The translations under genes were made by a program, and so were the position numbers. Below the pieces are notes generated by a model, which saw only the letters and a program-made list of their open reading frames with translations, had not been told where the DNA came from and ran no database searches. Positions 51,201 through 62,503 of a stretch of DNA of 64,000 nt are shown here, piece by piece (the first letter of the stretch is position 1; each line of letters begins with the position of its first letter). This DNA comes from Haliotis asinina (lineage: Eukaryota; Mollusca; Gastropoda; Lepetellida; Haliotidae): positions 14,435,001 through 14,499,000 of the forward strand of contig NC_090287.1 of NCBI RefSeq assembly GCF_037392515.1. The letters run 5' to 3'.

Positions 51201-54200
51201 CCAACTTAAGTACGAGAATCTGTACTATACTGAGAAAATGAAATCACAAAAAGAACACATTTGACCACTTTCTAAATGGCATTGTGTGTTCGTGGGGGTG
51301 ACGAGTGCTCCTGTGAGTAGATCTCCAGTCATGAATCACTTGAAGTTAAGCAATGGCAAGCTCAGGCAGTCCTTGGATGGGTGACTGTGTTTGGCAGCTT
51401 GACTCCTGAGGGTTTATAGAACTTCGCTCCAGCCCCACAATGAAGCACATGTGATATATGTGGTATCACCATAGACAAGTGAGTTTGTTCAAAACGCTGT
51501 TCACCCAGCAGAAAATGGGTACCCGGTTGGATAAAGTCATGTGACAAATAAACCTTCTAGGACCTAACATGCAGCTTGGGTTATCTGGAGTAATAATATC
51601 AGATTCTGATTAAGTGCTGCAAGCCATCACTTGGTGTTTGGAGACTGTGCACTACAGAAGATGACTTGTTAAGGTGCACCAACCTTAATTTATGAAGGGA
51701 CAGCTCAATACAAGTTTCACCAATGTTGCTGTGTCGACTTGTGTCACATTTTGTATTTGCTCTTGCTGTGTTATAAATTACCAGATAGACGCATCCTGGA
51801 TTACTCAAGGTATCATACATCCATTTCATTATGAAACATACCCTTGACCAAATTTACCATTACAGTGTTGTCTTCTATTTCAATACAAATTTCAGACACT
51901 AAAATTACCTACAGATGAAATCACACTCGTGAACAAAGAAATTCTGTGAGAAATCAGAGACTATAGAGATGGAGAGTGTATCACAACAGTCGATGGGACT
52001 ACAGTATATACAAGAATAGATGGAAACATAATTAATTGGTAGGCCCAAAAGCAATCATCTGGAAAATAGGTTTATTACTCATATGTTAATTATTGTCAAG
52101 AGAATCATTCTAAAAATATTGCGCAAACTTTTGATGAGGACATACATGAAAGTCTAGGCGTCCATCAATGTTTCTGCTTCTAGTTCCCATTATAGCCCAA
52201 TACAAGATCCCAGGGGGTTGACGGGCAAAAATACCTTGTATTGCCATGTGGACAATAATCTGTCTGGTCCAATGAGCCATGAAGAGTGCTCTACCAGACT
52301 CTCAGACAGCACACACAATGGCAGAAATCAATATCGAGAAGCAAACCTCCATCCTAAATTGGCTGTGTTAGGTAATTAATGAGTCTGCTAATCATTACTG
52401 ATGCTATCCTGTGCACTAGCAGAAACACCCTGAACAGCCCTCCAGAATGGCTTGTGCTTGTAGAAACAAACAGAATGATCGACCATTAGAAAGAATGGAC
52501 AGAAACTTTTATATGCACAAAAACACAGAATGGTGCCGTCAAATATACACAATGCTTGTAAAATACTTAAAACACCAGACTATATCACTTTACAATTAAT
52601 ACAATGCAAAATACATTTCTAGACATGTAATATATTATATCAGAAATCATCAAAGTATACTTACTCGGACTCGATGTTGCCAATGGTGGTGTGGCCAAAG
52701 TCAGACGCATTCCCAACTGAAACAACATGAGTGAAATACTGCATATTTGCAGCAACACCATAGCTGTGTCATGACATCACAAGGCATGCAGCATGAGTTA
52801 CATATGTCTTGACATTATGACATACATTATACTTACTCAGGTACCCTCATTACAAAAGTGAAATTCATTTTATGCCACAGTCAGTAATACAAAAATGTGG
52901 TACCTCAACTATGACATCATTAAGACAACCCTTGTAACAGGCATACTTCGAACCCATCTGACCTAGAACAGCTTTCCACTGAGATGTAAAGTGTGAATGA
53001 CAGCAAAAACATTACACCATGCTGACTGTCTGAATCAGTAAACTTGCAGGTCAAAAATGTAGACTGCATGTTACATGTAACTGATATTTCTGCAGTCAAA
53101 GGTCAGGTTATCACTTGGTGATTTTCTTCAATCAAATGTTAGAGCCCTATCTGTCACTGGTTTGAGGTCCTGTGTATGTGCAATGATATAACATCAGAAT
53201 AATGTTAGAAATAAAATCTTTGAATGTTGGAAATTAACTGAAGTATGGGTGAATGAGATCCCCACATTCATGTAATGGATCAAAAAACAAAAACTGTATA
53301 TAAGTATCTTCAACTCCAGACTGAAAGACACATAATAACCTCAGTGTGATCAGCATGAACGGGTTGCTATCAGACTTAAGCTTACAATCACGTCAGTTTA
53401 CTTCCAACCAAATACATTCTTGCACAATGATTTTCCAAATCTGATAGTGTGGTGCTACAAAATTTGGTTGACCATGTGAAACAAGCTATTAGATACTTTT
53501 CTCTTCAGCTATCTATCTTATATAAACATGTCTAGAGATACTTTATTTTCACAATATACTTGTAAAATATCAATATATCTGACATAAATGTCAATCTTGC
53601 TGCTGCAAGCAAACTGGAGTGGTGTAAAATGGCTGCAACATCTGGGGCACTGCAATGACCCTGAAGTGAAGTGACTGAAGGCAGTGATACTCACTGATGT
53701 GTCCCTGGAAGTTGACAGGCAAGACAACACTGATGGACAACACGCAGATGACAACCAGGTACACCAGTAGGTACCTCTGGAAGGACAGGTACTGCACCGC
53801 ATCTCTCCCACACTTGTGTAAGATGTCTATATCCCTGTAACACATCAACAACACACTGATACAGAATACAAAGAGGAACACATTACAGGAAGGGATTCCA
53901 CCAACATTTGCTGAGCTGTAGACAGGTGTACTCAGTAATCCCATGTGTCCCCAAACTTTAGTGAGTCAGTTTAGTTTTACACTGCTTTCAGCAATATTCC
54001 AGCAATATCATAGTGGGGAACATGAGAAATGGGCTTCACACATTGTACCCATATTGGGAATCAAACCCAGGTTTGGGGCATGACAAGTGTGGGATCCTTT
54101 ATCTAGCTTTCCATCATTCCTCAGTTTAAACATTGTGTTCAATTGTCTATGGTAAGCATCTTATGACTAATGAGTATTATTTTCATCAAAAAAGCTTAGA

Positions 54201-57200
54201 GTTATGGTTGATAAGAATTATGTATACAATTTGATATTAACAACATTGATCGGCATGTCGTCAGTCCAAAATGTTATCTCAGCTGGCAATGTGAGAAAGT
54301 TGATTTGCTAGTTTTGTTACTTCATATGACTTTACACAGCAGCATTACATGCCTGCCATTACAGTTCGCAAACGTAGCCAAGTGAAACTGAATACCAACT
54401 TGACCCTGAAGAATGTAGGAATCCAGGAAAACAGCCCCTTGTCTTGAGAGTGGATTGTGGTGTCCAGTGAATCCTGTGATCCGATCAGTGACCGCTGGTC
54501 ATGCTCTCCATAAAACAGAGACGTCCATCTACAAATACAAAATTCCTTCTGTAAGTGACTGAAAGCTTGATTAAGCTTGATTCTACCCCCTTATCCATGT
54601 GTGTCCAGCTAATATTTACCATGTCAGCAATTATACCCTTTTTTGATATACTCACAAGTTCATCATCAACTATATTAATGATTAAAGCTCTAAGTAACAA
54701 AAGGTACATTCAAAAAGACAGAAATCAATTTTAATGTATGGAGGATCAACATCAATGTTCTTCAACAACTTATCATTTTGCAGAAATTCTGTGTGAGCTT
54801 GTATATTTGATGAGTTACATACCATATTTCCTCTAAAAAGCCCCCTGCCTCTAAAGCAGCTTATTAATAATTATGGTAATTACACCCAGTAAGAGGCTTC
54901 TAAAAGCCCAAATTGGGAGTCTGTTGCAAAAATACAGCCCATATTAGAGGAAATAAAGTATTCATATATAGTTTACATTCAGTATTTTAGTGTATGAATC
55001 CATTGCACCCTGCATGCAGAACTGATATAAAGGAAACTGTAATTTAGTTAGATCATGAAAACCTTCAGATGCATCCAGAACAAGTGCCAAAGGGAGATAA
55101 CCCATAGAAGACATTCTCCAAGCCTAACGTGCCAACTTACAGAGGCTGATGTCAGAGCTCATATGTGGATATGGGGTATGTAGGGGATGACAGGCCTTGT
55201 TTGTAACAGTAAACATTAGTATATTTCATGAGTAGTCACGTATCAGAGACAACAAGTTACAAAACTATAACATACTTTTCAACAAGAACAATACATTCCT
55301 ACTCTTATATTTTTAAATACAAAAATGCTTTGGGATAAAAAAGTGTGCTTTCCTCTCGATAAACCACTGCATACAGATTTGGAGCTCTACTGAGTTAAAT
55401 GTTTTTTACATTGGTTTGTGGAAAATATATAAATAAACCTGTTCAAGAGTAACGATATATTTTAAACTGAAACTGAAACATTGTGAATTTTCAAGCAAAT
55501 ATGCTTAATCGTTTCGTGACCCAATATCTAGTTTTACTTTTATCAGACAGCTGAATCAGATGGAACTGTTAATCTTAAAGAAGAGAAAGAGAGGAAGTTT
55601 TATCACAGTTTTATCACCAAGATTGCAAAACGCAATTGAAGTAACAAGTTGAAATATGAACACAGGGAATGCATCAACCCACCGGTACATGTGGAATGGC
55701 ATATATACAGGGAGACCAGGAAAGGAGAACAGCCAGTAATCACACACCCACACCCAGCTTACCCGTACCTAGCTTCACACCATACACCCTCATGCAACCC
55801 AAATGTAATATGTGCAACCTAAACCTCAAATCAGTGCAACATCATTCATTAAGTGATTACAAAGTCATGTAGATCTTTATCGATAATGACATACAGGAGC
55901 TTCTCCAACTTCTGTTGGCACAATTCTAAAACCATGTTTATTCTGCAGTCTAACAAAATTATCTCCAAACATAGTGAGTAACAATATCGTGCATGAAGAG
56001 CTCTGAAGCAGTGTTTGCTAACTTGTGCATGCATCTAAAGATAAAAATCAGGATGCAGACTTGGCTCCTATTGCCATGGTTACTGTTTGCTTTCTGACTC
56101 CCTCCACCCACATCAGTTTGAAGTAAGAAAGCCCATTTCGCTTGCTGTAGATAAATATGCAATTACTATCCTGAGCATGTTACCATCATCACATCAAAGC
56201 AACCAAGCATGGCACCAGGAAAGTTAGTTTTGTTCATTGCTACTGCATAAATAATGCCGATTGACAGACTCACTCTTCAGAAAAACAGAATTCGTTTCCA
56301 GGCAATTGCTTTTGAGAATTAGAACAGCAAGCTCTTTTATTTTTTTTCAGTTCAGAAAATTGCTTCCAAAAGAGAGGAATTTTCAGTTTTTCTGTTATGC
56401 AGAAATCAAATTATTTCAGGTTTGGGGATTTAATGACATGGGTGGTTTCTTCCTCAATATGTTTCACAGAGGCACAAAAACTGTAGTAGTCTTAGTCTTT
56501 CTGAGCAGTCTCCCCATTGGTTAAATATTTGAAATTACTCAGACAAGTGAGGAACATTACAAATCTCAGGTACTGTGGTACCATTCATGACGATGAACAA
56601 AACAGATTTCACTGCCTGGGTCCTGTACCACAAAGTGATCTTTGCATCACGACTGTCAATGTTAATGTGTGGAGATATAACCATCTAAGAGCTAAGATTA
56701 TCATTAATCTGTGTTAATTAATCTATGGAATGTGAGTAGTTTAGCCTTATGCTGCTTTAAGCAATATTCCAGCAGTATCACAGCACAGGACACCATAAAT
56801 GGGCTTCAAACATTGTACCCACATGGAGATTTGAACCCAGGTCTTTGGTGTGATGAGCGAGCACTTTAACCTCTAGACTACCCCACCACCCCATTTCTTC
56901 TATGGAGTTGTGATCAATTTAGCAGCAAGACCATATTGTGGAATAGCCTGGGCCAACTTGAACAGAACAATCTTAATGCTACTACAATGCACATCCTGCA
57001 TTTATAAGACTTAGTTCAGAAGTATTAGTGCTAAAACCGTGTTGAGAAGGTGGGCCCTGGACACTCTGTCCTAAGGCCATTGCACAGTTGCAGTAATAAC
57101 TCCATGTCAAAGTACTGGGTCAGTCGTATTACTAAGATCGCTAAGGGGACAGTGTCAGAAGGTGTAACGGGGGTCACAGGATCACTACAAACTACCACAC

Positions 57201-60200
57201 TACACACAGACAAGTAAAACCAACTAAAAGCATACACGTTGTATCTGCTGTCACCAGTTTTCACAGGGGTACTGTCACAAAAGAGTGAAAAACACAAAAA
57301 AGTAAAACAAAAGGCAACAATAATCGTGATCATTAAACAATAAACATATCACAGAAATCAAATTATAAAAGTGTCCTCTTTGAATTGAAAACATCATGAA
57401 CAATAAAAACATGAAATGTGAACATGTAAAAGAAACAAGAAATAATAACAGAACAGACACAAAACTGCTTTGAGACTATGACCCATTTTCTTTTCGGGGT
57501 CAGCACTTCAGTTTGAACCAAACAGGAATAAACTGATCATATTTTACAGAGGAAACATTAATATCCCTCAAGGTTTCAGCAGTCATCATAATCAATGTTT
57601 GTACACGTGTAGTTTTTAGGCTCAGACACCACTATGACCTAGGCAGAATAATAGTTTGGACAACATACATCAACATACAACTAACAGAAATAACCAATTA
57701 AATATAAAATGATAATTTTACAAAAAAACTCAGTGTTCACATGATTCAAACAAGGACATATATGACAGGTGGGACCTACTTCTCCTCGGTGCGGCTGATG
57801 AGAGCGATGCGGCCGTAGTCCCAGGCTATCTTCCTTAGTATGGTGAACAGCAACATCAGCACCTGAGACAGTCAGAGAGTAAGCGTTGTTTACGCCATCG
57901 TGTCTGATTCTGTGTCTGTCTGTTTGTGTATGTCTCTGTGTATCTGTGTCTGTCTATGTGCCTGCATGTGTCTGTCTAAGTGTATCAACGTTTGTCTGTG
58001 TGTCTTACAACACTTCCTCCAGCAAGAATACAGCTATATAGAGATGGACGTTGTGAGCAAGTCCAGTCAAGTTTTTAGGTGTATCTTTGTCTGTGTGCAA
58101 TCATGTATGGGTATTTATGTCTGTGCATCTCATAACACTTCATCTAACAAGAATACAGCTATATGATCTTTAAGTCTGGAGCCAACAATCCCAAAACTGA
58201 TATTGTAACATGTCCAGGCAATATTTCATGACACCAGGATGCAGTAACATGTTTCAAGCTAGTCACCCAGCCAGACCACCTCATGCATTAAGTAGACTCT
58301 TACAACCAGCAGACGTTGGTAAGGGCCAATTCTAAACCAGAATTCCATCCATATATTGCTGGACTGTGTATAATTGAGGAAAAGCCAGGCAATGCAGTCT
58401 CCTAGCCTGACCACCTGATCCATTAAGTACACGCCAGCACAAGCCAAGCTTGCTGGAGACATATTCCTAATCCTGGTGTATCTTGGGCCTAGAGCTGATG
58501 TATATCAGCCGCAAGGGACAGTAGTGTTCTGTGGCATTCTCCAGAGCAGTCAGGGAGGAATATTTTCAACTGGCTACAGAAAATTGTTAATGAAGCTTGT
58601 TGCTAAACAAATGATGTTGCCTGTGCAGTAGTTTCATGATAACATTCATATTTAATATTTTCACTTTATCATGTGTCTAGACCTACACAATTTTCAGATA
58701 TGCATCGACAATTTGATAGAGTGAGCAAGTGAAAGTCATCCATATCTGAATTACACCATTACAGCCTCATAACAAATGGTTGATAACATGAGCATTAACA
58801 CAGTCGAGTTCATTATTGTAACCTTTCAATAGAAAATTATCAAGGTTCTATAAAGCCCATCTGAGAAGCAGTTGTCTTTGATAATCAAGAAGTTTTAAGA
58901 ATATCAATATGACACTTTACAAGAATAACCAATTCTAAAATTGGTTGTAAGAGCATTTCAGACCTACTTCTCAGCCCTTCAATAAGACAGGTGGTTGTTT
59001 CTATCAACCAGATTGTGCTTACTTTGTATCATTGTTTGCGTCATTGCTTAGGCTCCTTCTAATGACACTAGCAGATTTATCATTATAGGCCAGAGGTTTA
59101 AGCAAACACTGCGTGAAACTGACGCACTTAGAATCAGACTCTTAATCAATAAATGACACGCTCATATCAGGAGCAGTCTTCAAGACACGTCAATATGTTG
59201 GTGAATCATAACAGCTGTAACCACAGTTATGCAGGGATGATGTTTTTTTATAAATCCTACAATCAGCAAAACTTTAAGACAAGACAAAGTTGGTCTTCTA
59301 AACATCAGCTTTCCAGGTAAATCAGACAGGCTTTTAAGGCATATGACTGTATCCAGTCAGTTATGAGCCAATACATAAATAATAAATATATCTGATATGT
59401 AAGATGATATATACAGAGCATGACTTAAATAGATTTGTGTATACTAAATGAACCTTTAGCCTGCTTAAATGTTTTCACACTACTGAATCTGCAAGATTGT
59501 TTTTAGCTCTGACAAGAGGTTGAGTGCCATCAAACAGCAACTGCTTAAGTGTGTAAGGGAAACTAAAGAATTATTTTGCAAATTTATTCCTGATAGAAAA
59601 AGACACATTATTGTAAGGATATAAACCAAACTGGACCTAAACTTTAAATTAACTTTCCAAAATCATATGATAGAGAGTATAGTGCCTTTATGTTTGGAGC
59701 CTGTCTAAATCTTTAATCTTTTTCAGATTTAAATTCCACAATCACATCTATATCTAAACTGTAACTGAGTATAAATTCATATTTTTTACATAAACAGGTA
59801 ACAGCACAATTGCAAGTTGTGAACTATTTTGGGTATTAATATCCCCAAACATTTGTCAATAAAAATCATTTTTAGCTGTGTCATTTACATGAGCTCCTGA
59901 ATCTATTAGATAATATTTTGCAAGATATAAATGATAAAACGCAATCAAGAAATTCCAGATCCTCTTTGATGTTGAAATTGTGATTCTGTGAATGAAACAT
60001 GTGCCCTTGGATAACTGAAACTTGTGTTTGAGGGCACTATTTAAAACAACAGCAAGTTAAATACATTCTGAGAATGAAAGGTAGTGAGACAATTATTTAG
60101 ATAAAACATCTGACTGAAACATTTAAGACTGTTTTGTAAAATAGTTACTGATGTCATAAATCGTCGATGCTTTTGTCTTTTGTGAAACAAATTTGTATAA

Positions 60201-60493
60201 TTTTGTATAATTTAGAAAAAAGACAGAATGTGTAACATATTTTTGCAGGAACGACTTACAATTTATCAGAGTAGTGTAGTAATTTGTCCTGGTGCATTTA
60301 CTGCAAAAGTGCAATTAAAACCATGAGTACGGTGCAGGTACCTGGCCTTCTGTTTCTGCCTACTCACCACCCATGCTATGACATTGATGATTAAGTTGTC
60401 GGGTATCCCAGCATACTCTGCATACAGGATGTAGGTGACAGTGTGGTTGGCAGAGTAGCGAGTACTGCACGTTTCGTCGGCAGGTGACCCCAT
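36253..60493 (-). CDS. TMEM63: TMEM63 (OSCA/TMEM63) mechanosensitive cation channel
   Basis: Multi-pass ion channel of the OSCA/TMEM63/CSC1 family. Twenty-one coding exons: 60493-60368, 57862-57780, 54528-54400, 53834-53695, 52716-52665, 50809-50701, 50233-50160, 49504-49424, 48747-48636, 47922-47789, 47303-47178, 46121-45968, 44847-44741, 43940-43854, 43524-43468, 42481-42319, 42169-42064, 41040-40873, 40356-40241, 37281-37240, 36390-36253; 2,304 nt, 767 residues (human about 800). All borders are GT-AG with matching phase. Family marks: AWDYGR (exon 2), KCGRDAVQYLSFQR (4), a Cys cluster CGMLCCCC (9), APAPENIYWENLSI (11-12), FFLTTPAILV (12), GNGAFFVNYV (16), KHLVDRYNIYFAY (18). Hydrophobic helices lie in exons 1-2, 4, 6, 12, 13, 14, 16, 17, 18 and 19, as expected for about eleven spans. 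An in-frame TGA at 60506-60508 precedes the first ATG, supporting the start. Which vertebrate paralogue (A, B or C) is closest was not settled. Confidence 0.95.
36859..37075 (+). repeat. Abalone-type short interspersed repeat, copy E
   Basis: Well preserved: CTTCAGTAACCCATGCTTGC, TTGCTGACTTGGTTGGCAC, GTTGATCACTGGATTGTCTG, ATGGAATATTGCTGAGTGCA. It lies in the last TMEM63 intron, opposite to the gene. Confidence 0.8.
39772..40073. mobile_element. 302-bp element with ~40-bp inverted repeats
   Basis: GACCATTCATAATTTATG at the left end is matched in reverse by CATAAATTATGAATGGTC at the right, and the similarity continues inward through GTGTGATGATGATT and AATCATCACCCTC. No ORF; it lies in TMEM63 intron 19. 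Confidence 0.7.
41729..41880 (+). pseudogene. Fragment of transposase N-terminal HTH domain
   Basis: The + frame reads KVYNFFRANAERGKPL and then RKPASKALGVSAKVLTNVL, matching the start of invertebrate DDE transposases, in which a first helix is followed by an ALGVS helix-turn-helix. The frame loses this character after about 41880 and no catalytic part follows. It sits in TMEM63 intron 17 on the opposite strand. Confidence 0.45.
42761..43215 (+). pseudogene. Broken Tc1/mariner-like transposase, C-terminal half
   Basis: The + strand, with frame breaks, gives YLHILIGIN, PNFVFIGDNARMIM, then DWPVRSSDLNPS, TLDELEQALQREW, IPQQQL and EQRHAEACIHV. These are the catalytic-Asp DNAR block, the WP-SPDLNP-E block and the C-terminal end of Tc1-type transposases, in order. 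In-frame stops (for example after AVHG) and loss of the expected last acidic residue near DLNPS show it is dead. It lies in TMEM63 intron 15, opposite to the gene. Confidence 0.8.
43977..44225 (-). repeat. Abalone-type short interspersed repeat, copy G
   Basis: Reverse copy with ATTCCAGCTACATGGGGGTG, CGGATCTGGACCAGACAATC and TTAGTCGTCTCTTAC. Near its end the 24-base stretch starting GTTGCCTTTTGTAGCAAGC is duplicated in tandem (about 44154-44201). Confidence 0.75.
44225..44320. mobile_element. 96-bp foldback element
   Basis: Left arm GGGCCTAAATTTTCGAAGCT, right arm ending CTCGAAAATCTAGGCCC, with a further pair CTTAGCGGTAAG / CTTAGCACTAAG. Abuts repeat copy G. Relative of 18688-18792. Confidence 0.7.
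44895..45205. mobile_element. Possible short inverted-repeat element with CRE-like sites
   Basis: GTAAACCAAAAG at about 44901 is mirrored by CTTTGGTTTAC at about 45194. Between them are two TGACGTCA sites and one GTGACGTAAA, a density unlike the surrounding intron. Weakly supported as one unit. Confidence 0.35.
45222..45382. repeat. 59-bp inverted repeat with 43-bp spacer
   Basis: The left arm (45222-45280, GATAAACATCATGTGTTGGC...) and right arm (45324-45382) are reverse complements with about one mismatch. The spacer holds GCTGACGCCGTCG. It could fold into a long hairpin in the TMEM63 transcript (intron 12). Confidence 0.85.
46204..46325. repeat. Dispersed repeat, related to 47424-47610
   Basis: Shares GATCCA(G/C)AGGG, CCACC(T/C)(T/C)TTGTCCTG, ATGACCA(C/T)TGAAACTCT and a terminal TTTCTC/TTCTCT-AAA block with 47424-47610. 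It lies in TMEM63 intron 11; type unknown. Confidence 0.5.
47424..47610. repeat. Dispersed repeat, related to 46204-46325
   Basis: Longer copy with a G-rich insert (GGTGGGTGGTGGGTTTTTGC) near its start; ends ATCTGCCCCTGATG. It lies in TMEM63 intron 10. Confidence 0.5.
48268..48525 (-). repeat. Abalone-type short interspersed repeat, copy H
   Basis: The best preserved copy, in reverse: TTTAGTTTTATGCTGCACTC, AGCAATATTCCAGCTATATG, GTCTGGACCAGACAATCCAG, TGACCACCCGATCCC, GCAAGCATGGGTTGCTGAAG. It lies in TMEM63 intron 9. Confidence 0.85.
51125..51412 (+). mobile_element. Composite repeat: tRNA-like plus 5S rRNA-like parts
   Basis: A degraded tRNA-like head (CGGTACCTGAGCAGGTTGAG, GTTCAGTTCCTGG) is followed by a tail like that of the SINE at 24129 and the shared CATTTGACCACTTTCTAAAT. 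Next is a stretch of about 110 bases resembling 5S rRNA: TTGAAGTTAAGCAATGG and TCCTTGGATGGGTGAC (51340-51385) match the internal control region. It lies in TMEM63 intron 5. It is a retroelement remnant, not a 5S gene: the ends of the 5S molecule do not pair convincingly. Confidence 0.6.
53960..54115 (-). mobile_element. tRNA-derived SINE (type 2)
   Basis: Reverse copy: TTTACACTGCTTTCAGCAAT, ATTCCAGCAATATCATAG, TTGTACCCATATTGGGAATC, AAACCCAGGTTTGGGGCATG. It lies in TMEM63 intron 3. Confidence 0.7.
54820..54960. mobile_element. 141-bp MITE with ~17-bp inverted ends
   Basis: Left TACCATATTTCCTCTAA, right TTAGAGGAAATAAAGTA, with inner AAAAGCCCCCTGCCTC and GAGGCTTCTAAAAGCCC. It lies in TMEM63 intron 2. 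Confidence 0.55.
56735..56890 (-). mobile_element. tRNA-derived SINE (type 2)
   Basis: Reverse copy: TTATGCTGCTTTAAGCAATA, ATTGTACCCACATGGAGA, ATTTGAACCCAGGTCTTTGG, CACTTTAACCTCTAGACTAC. It retains A and B box-like blocks. It lies in TMEM63 intron 2. Confidence 0.7.
57898..57995. repeat. TG/TC-rich low-complexity stretch
   Basis: Irregular TGTGTCTGTCTG-type sequence just upstream (on the - strand) of TMEM63 exon 2. It opens an 88-codon Cys/Val-rich + frame that I regard as spurious. Confidence 0.7.
58036..58627. repeat. Segmental duplication, copy in TMEM63 intron 1
   Basis: From about 58131 it matches 60951-61447 nearly base for base at an offset of about 2,820. An outlying match, GATGGACGTTGTGA with TCCAGTCAAGTTT, lies at 58043-58075 / 60884-60919. 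Each copy carries two related blocks with TGACCACCTGATCCATTAAG-like sequence, akin to the abalone repeat. Confidence 0.85.
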
Positions 60494-60534
60494 TTTCACG
60501 TCACCTCAAGGACATCAAGCACACTCTACCAATG
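60494..60534 (-). other. 5' UTR segment of TMEM63 with splice acceptor
   Basis: On the - strand the sequence before the ATG runs back 41 bases to TTGCAG, a good acceptor, implying at least one upstream non-coding exon. That exon was not located. Confidence 0.5.
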
Positions 60535-60879
60535 CTGCAATACAAGAACAGGAACACTAAGTACAGCCTGGCAGCAACACAAGACCATAACAGTGACTAA
60601 CATCTGTCAAAAGAGATTCCATAAATTGTAAATGGAAAAAAAGTGGTGAAATTCTACAAATGGATCTCTGAAAGAAAGAAAAGACTACAGGGGCTCATAA
60701 AAAAGTCAATATGTCCCGATTGGCCACATTGGCCACAAGGACACATCTTGCAGCAACCAAAGGACTTGGTTGCCATATAAGATCATTAAGTACAGCCTAG
60801 ATGCAATAAAAGATCATCAAGAAGAATCTTGTTGCCATACAAGAGCATCAAGCACATGTTCAAGTCTGGAGCCGACAAT

Positions 60880-61447
60880 CCCGAGATGGACGTTGTGAAC
60901 AGGTCCAGTCAAGTTTCAAAGTCCATCCATCTGTCTATATATTTGTCTCATAACAGTCTTCATCTAACAAGAATATGGCTATATGATCTTTAAGTCTGGA
61001 GCCAACAATCCCAAAACTGATATTGTAACATGTCTAGGCAATATTTCATGACACCAGGATGCAGTAACATGTTTCAAGCTAGTCACCCAGCCAGACCACC
61101 TCATGCATTAAGTAGACTCTTACAACCAGCAGACGTTGGTAAGGGCCAATTCTAATCCAGAGTTCCATCCATACATTGCTGGACTGTGTATAATTGAGGA
61201 AAAGCCAGGCAATGCAGTCTCCTAGCCTGACCACCTGATCCATTAAGTACACACCAGCACAAGCCAAGTTTGCTGGAGACATATTCCTAATCCTGGTGTA
61301 TCTTGGGCCTAGAGCTGATGTATATCTGCCACAAGGGACAGTAGTGTTCTGTGGCATTCTCCAGAGCAGTCAGGGAGGAAAATTTTCAACTGGCTACAGA
61401 AAATTGTTAATGAAACTTGTTGCTAAACAAACGATGTTGCTTGTGCC
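60880..61447. repeat. Segmental duplication, copy upstream of TMEM63
   Basis: Partner of 58036-58627; the pair brackets TMEM63 exon 1. They differ by scattered substitutions such as GTCTAGGC versus GTCCAGGC. Confidence 0.85.
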
Positions 61448-62287
61448 CAACTGTGCCATTATCAACTTTATCATGTGTCCAGAGTTATTTAATTTTAAAA
61501 TATACATCAATAATAACACAAAACAATATTCCCAGATTGTTACATCAAGGATGCACCCCACCTGAAACCAGCAGACACATTTTCCCTGATAAATCCTGAT
61601 GACCATAAGATGACCATAGAAGATGATTCTATCAATAATCACCAAGTTCACATACATCTCCCAAGAAACTGTCATTCTCAACAGACTTGTAGTCAGAGTG
61701 GTTGTAGCCACAGATGTAGATCCAAGTCTTATTTTAGCACGACTTGACTTACCACAGACTGTCTGGGGCCATGGCTCTGGTGGCACACAACAATGTTACT
61801 AAGTTACGACAACAGATAGAATACTTGGCGAATATTCTGTATAAATCTGACACATGAAAGGCAAACATGATCACACAGATGTTGCTGTTGATTATTATAT
61901 CTGTTGTACCCTTTTATTGGCATATAATTAAACTTTACATTCATAATTCATCAAACATTCATCATAATTCATACATATTATTCTGATATTACTCAATCGG
62001 AGTTGTACGATATATGGTTTATGTTTTCTGACAAAATATATCACCAGCATCAAAATAATTTTCAATAAAACTCAGTCTAGATACATACTTCCAAAAGTTT
62101 AGACTCACTTAAAACACTCACTATATGTATGCATGTATGGTTATATTGACGTTTGATTTCTCCACTGACTTGGGGGAACCAACTGCAGAGCTGATTGATG
62201 CAGATGCGATTGTGTGGGGATCATGCATAAAACTGCTGAAAAGCATGTTGCAAATATTGTGAACGTGAACAGCTGTGTTTGGGTGTC

Positions 62288-62503
62288 ATGAATTTGTCAA
62301 TTTTCACTGATTTTTATCATTTATTAAGCTCATGGCAATAATCTTTTCAATGTTATGAATTTGTTTTACAATACATCAGTTTATGTATGAACAGTGTCCT
62401 TAAGCAGTAGAGAATTAATTTTGTAAAATTTAGATTTGAACAGTTGCCTGAAGTAAATGGCCACATTTAAACTAGTGAGTCTAGACTTTGCATTGGTAGT
62501 ATA
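62288..62503 (+). repeat. Dispersed repeat, partner of 19995-20210
   Basis: Same order of blocks as 19995-20210, including TCAATTTTCACTGA, TTATGAATTTGTTTTACAAT and ACTAGTGAGTCTA. No recognisable domain or terminal repeat. Confidence 0.65.

Noticed and set aside
51292..51412. 5S rRNA gene
   Set aside because: Only the internal control region is well matched and the unit is fused to a SINE.
57900..58166. Cys-rich 88-codon + frame
   Set aside because: It comes from TG/TC-rich low-complexity DNA running into the duplicated block; antisense to TMEM63 intron 1.
61394..61786. 130-codon - strand frame upstream of TMEM63
   Set aside because: No recognisable domain and it overlaps the duplicated repeat; a non-coding 5' exon ending at GTAAGT near 61750 is possible but unsupported.
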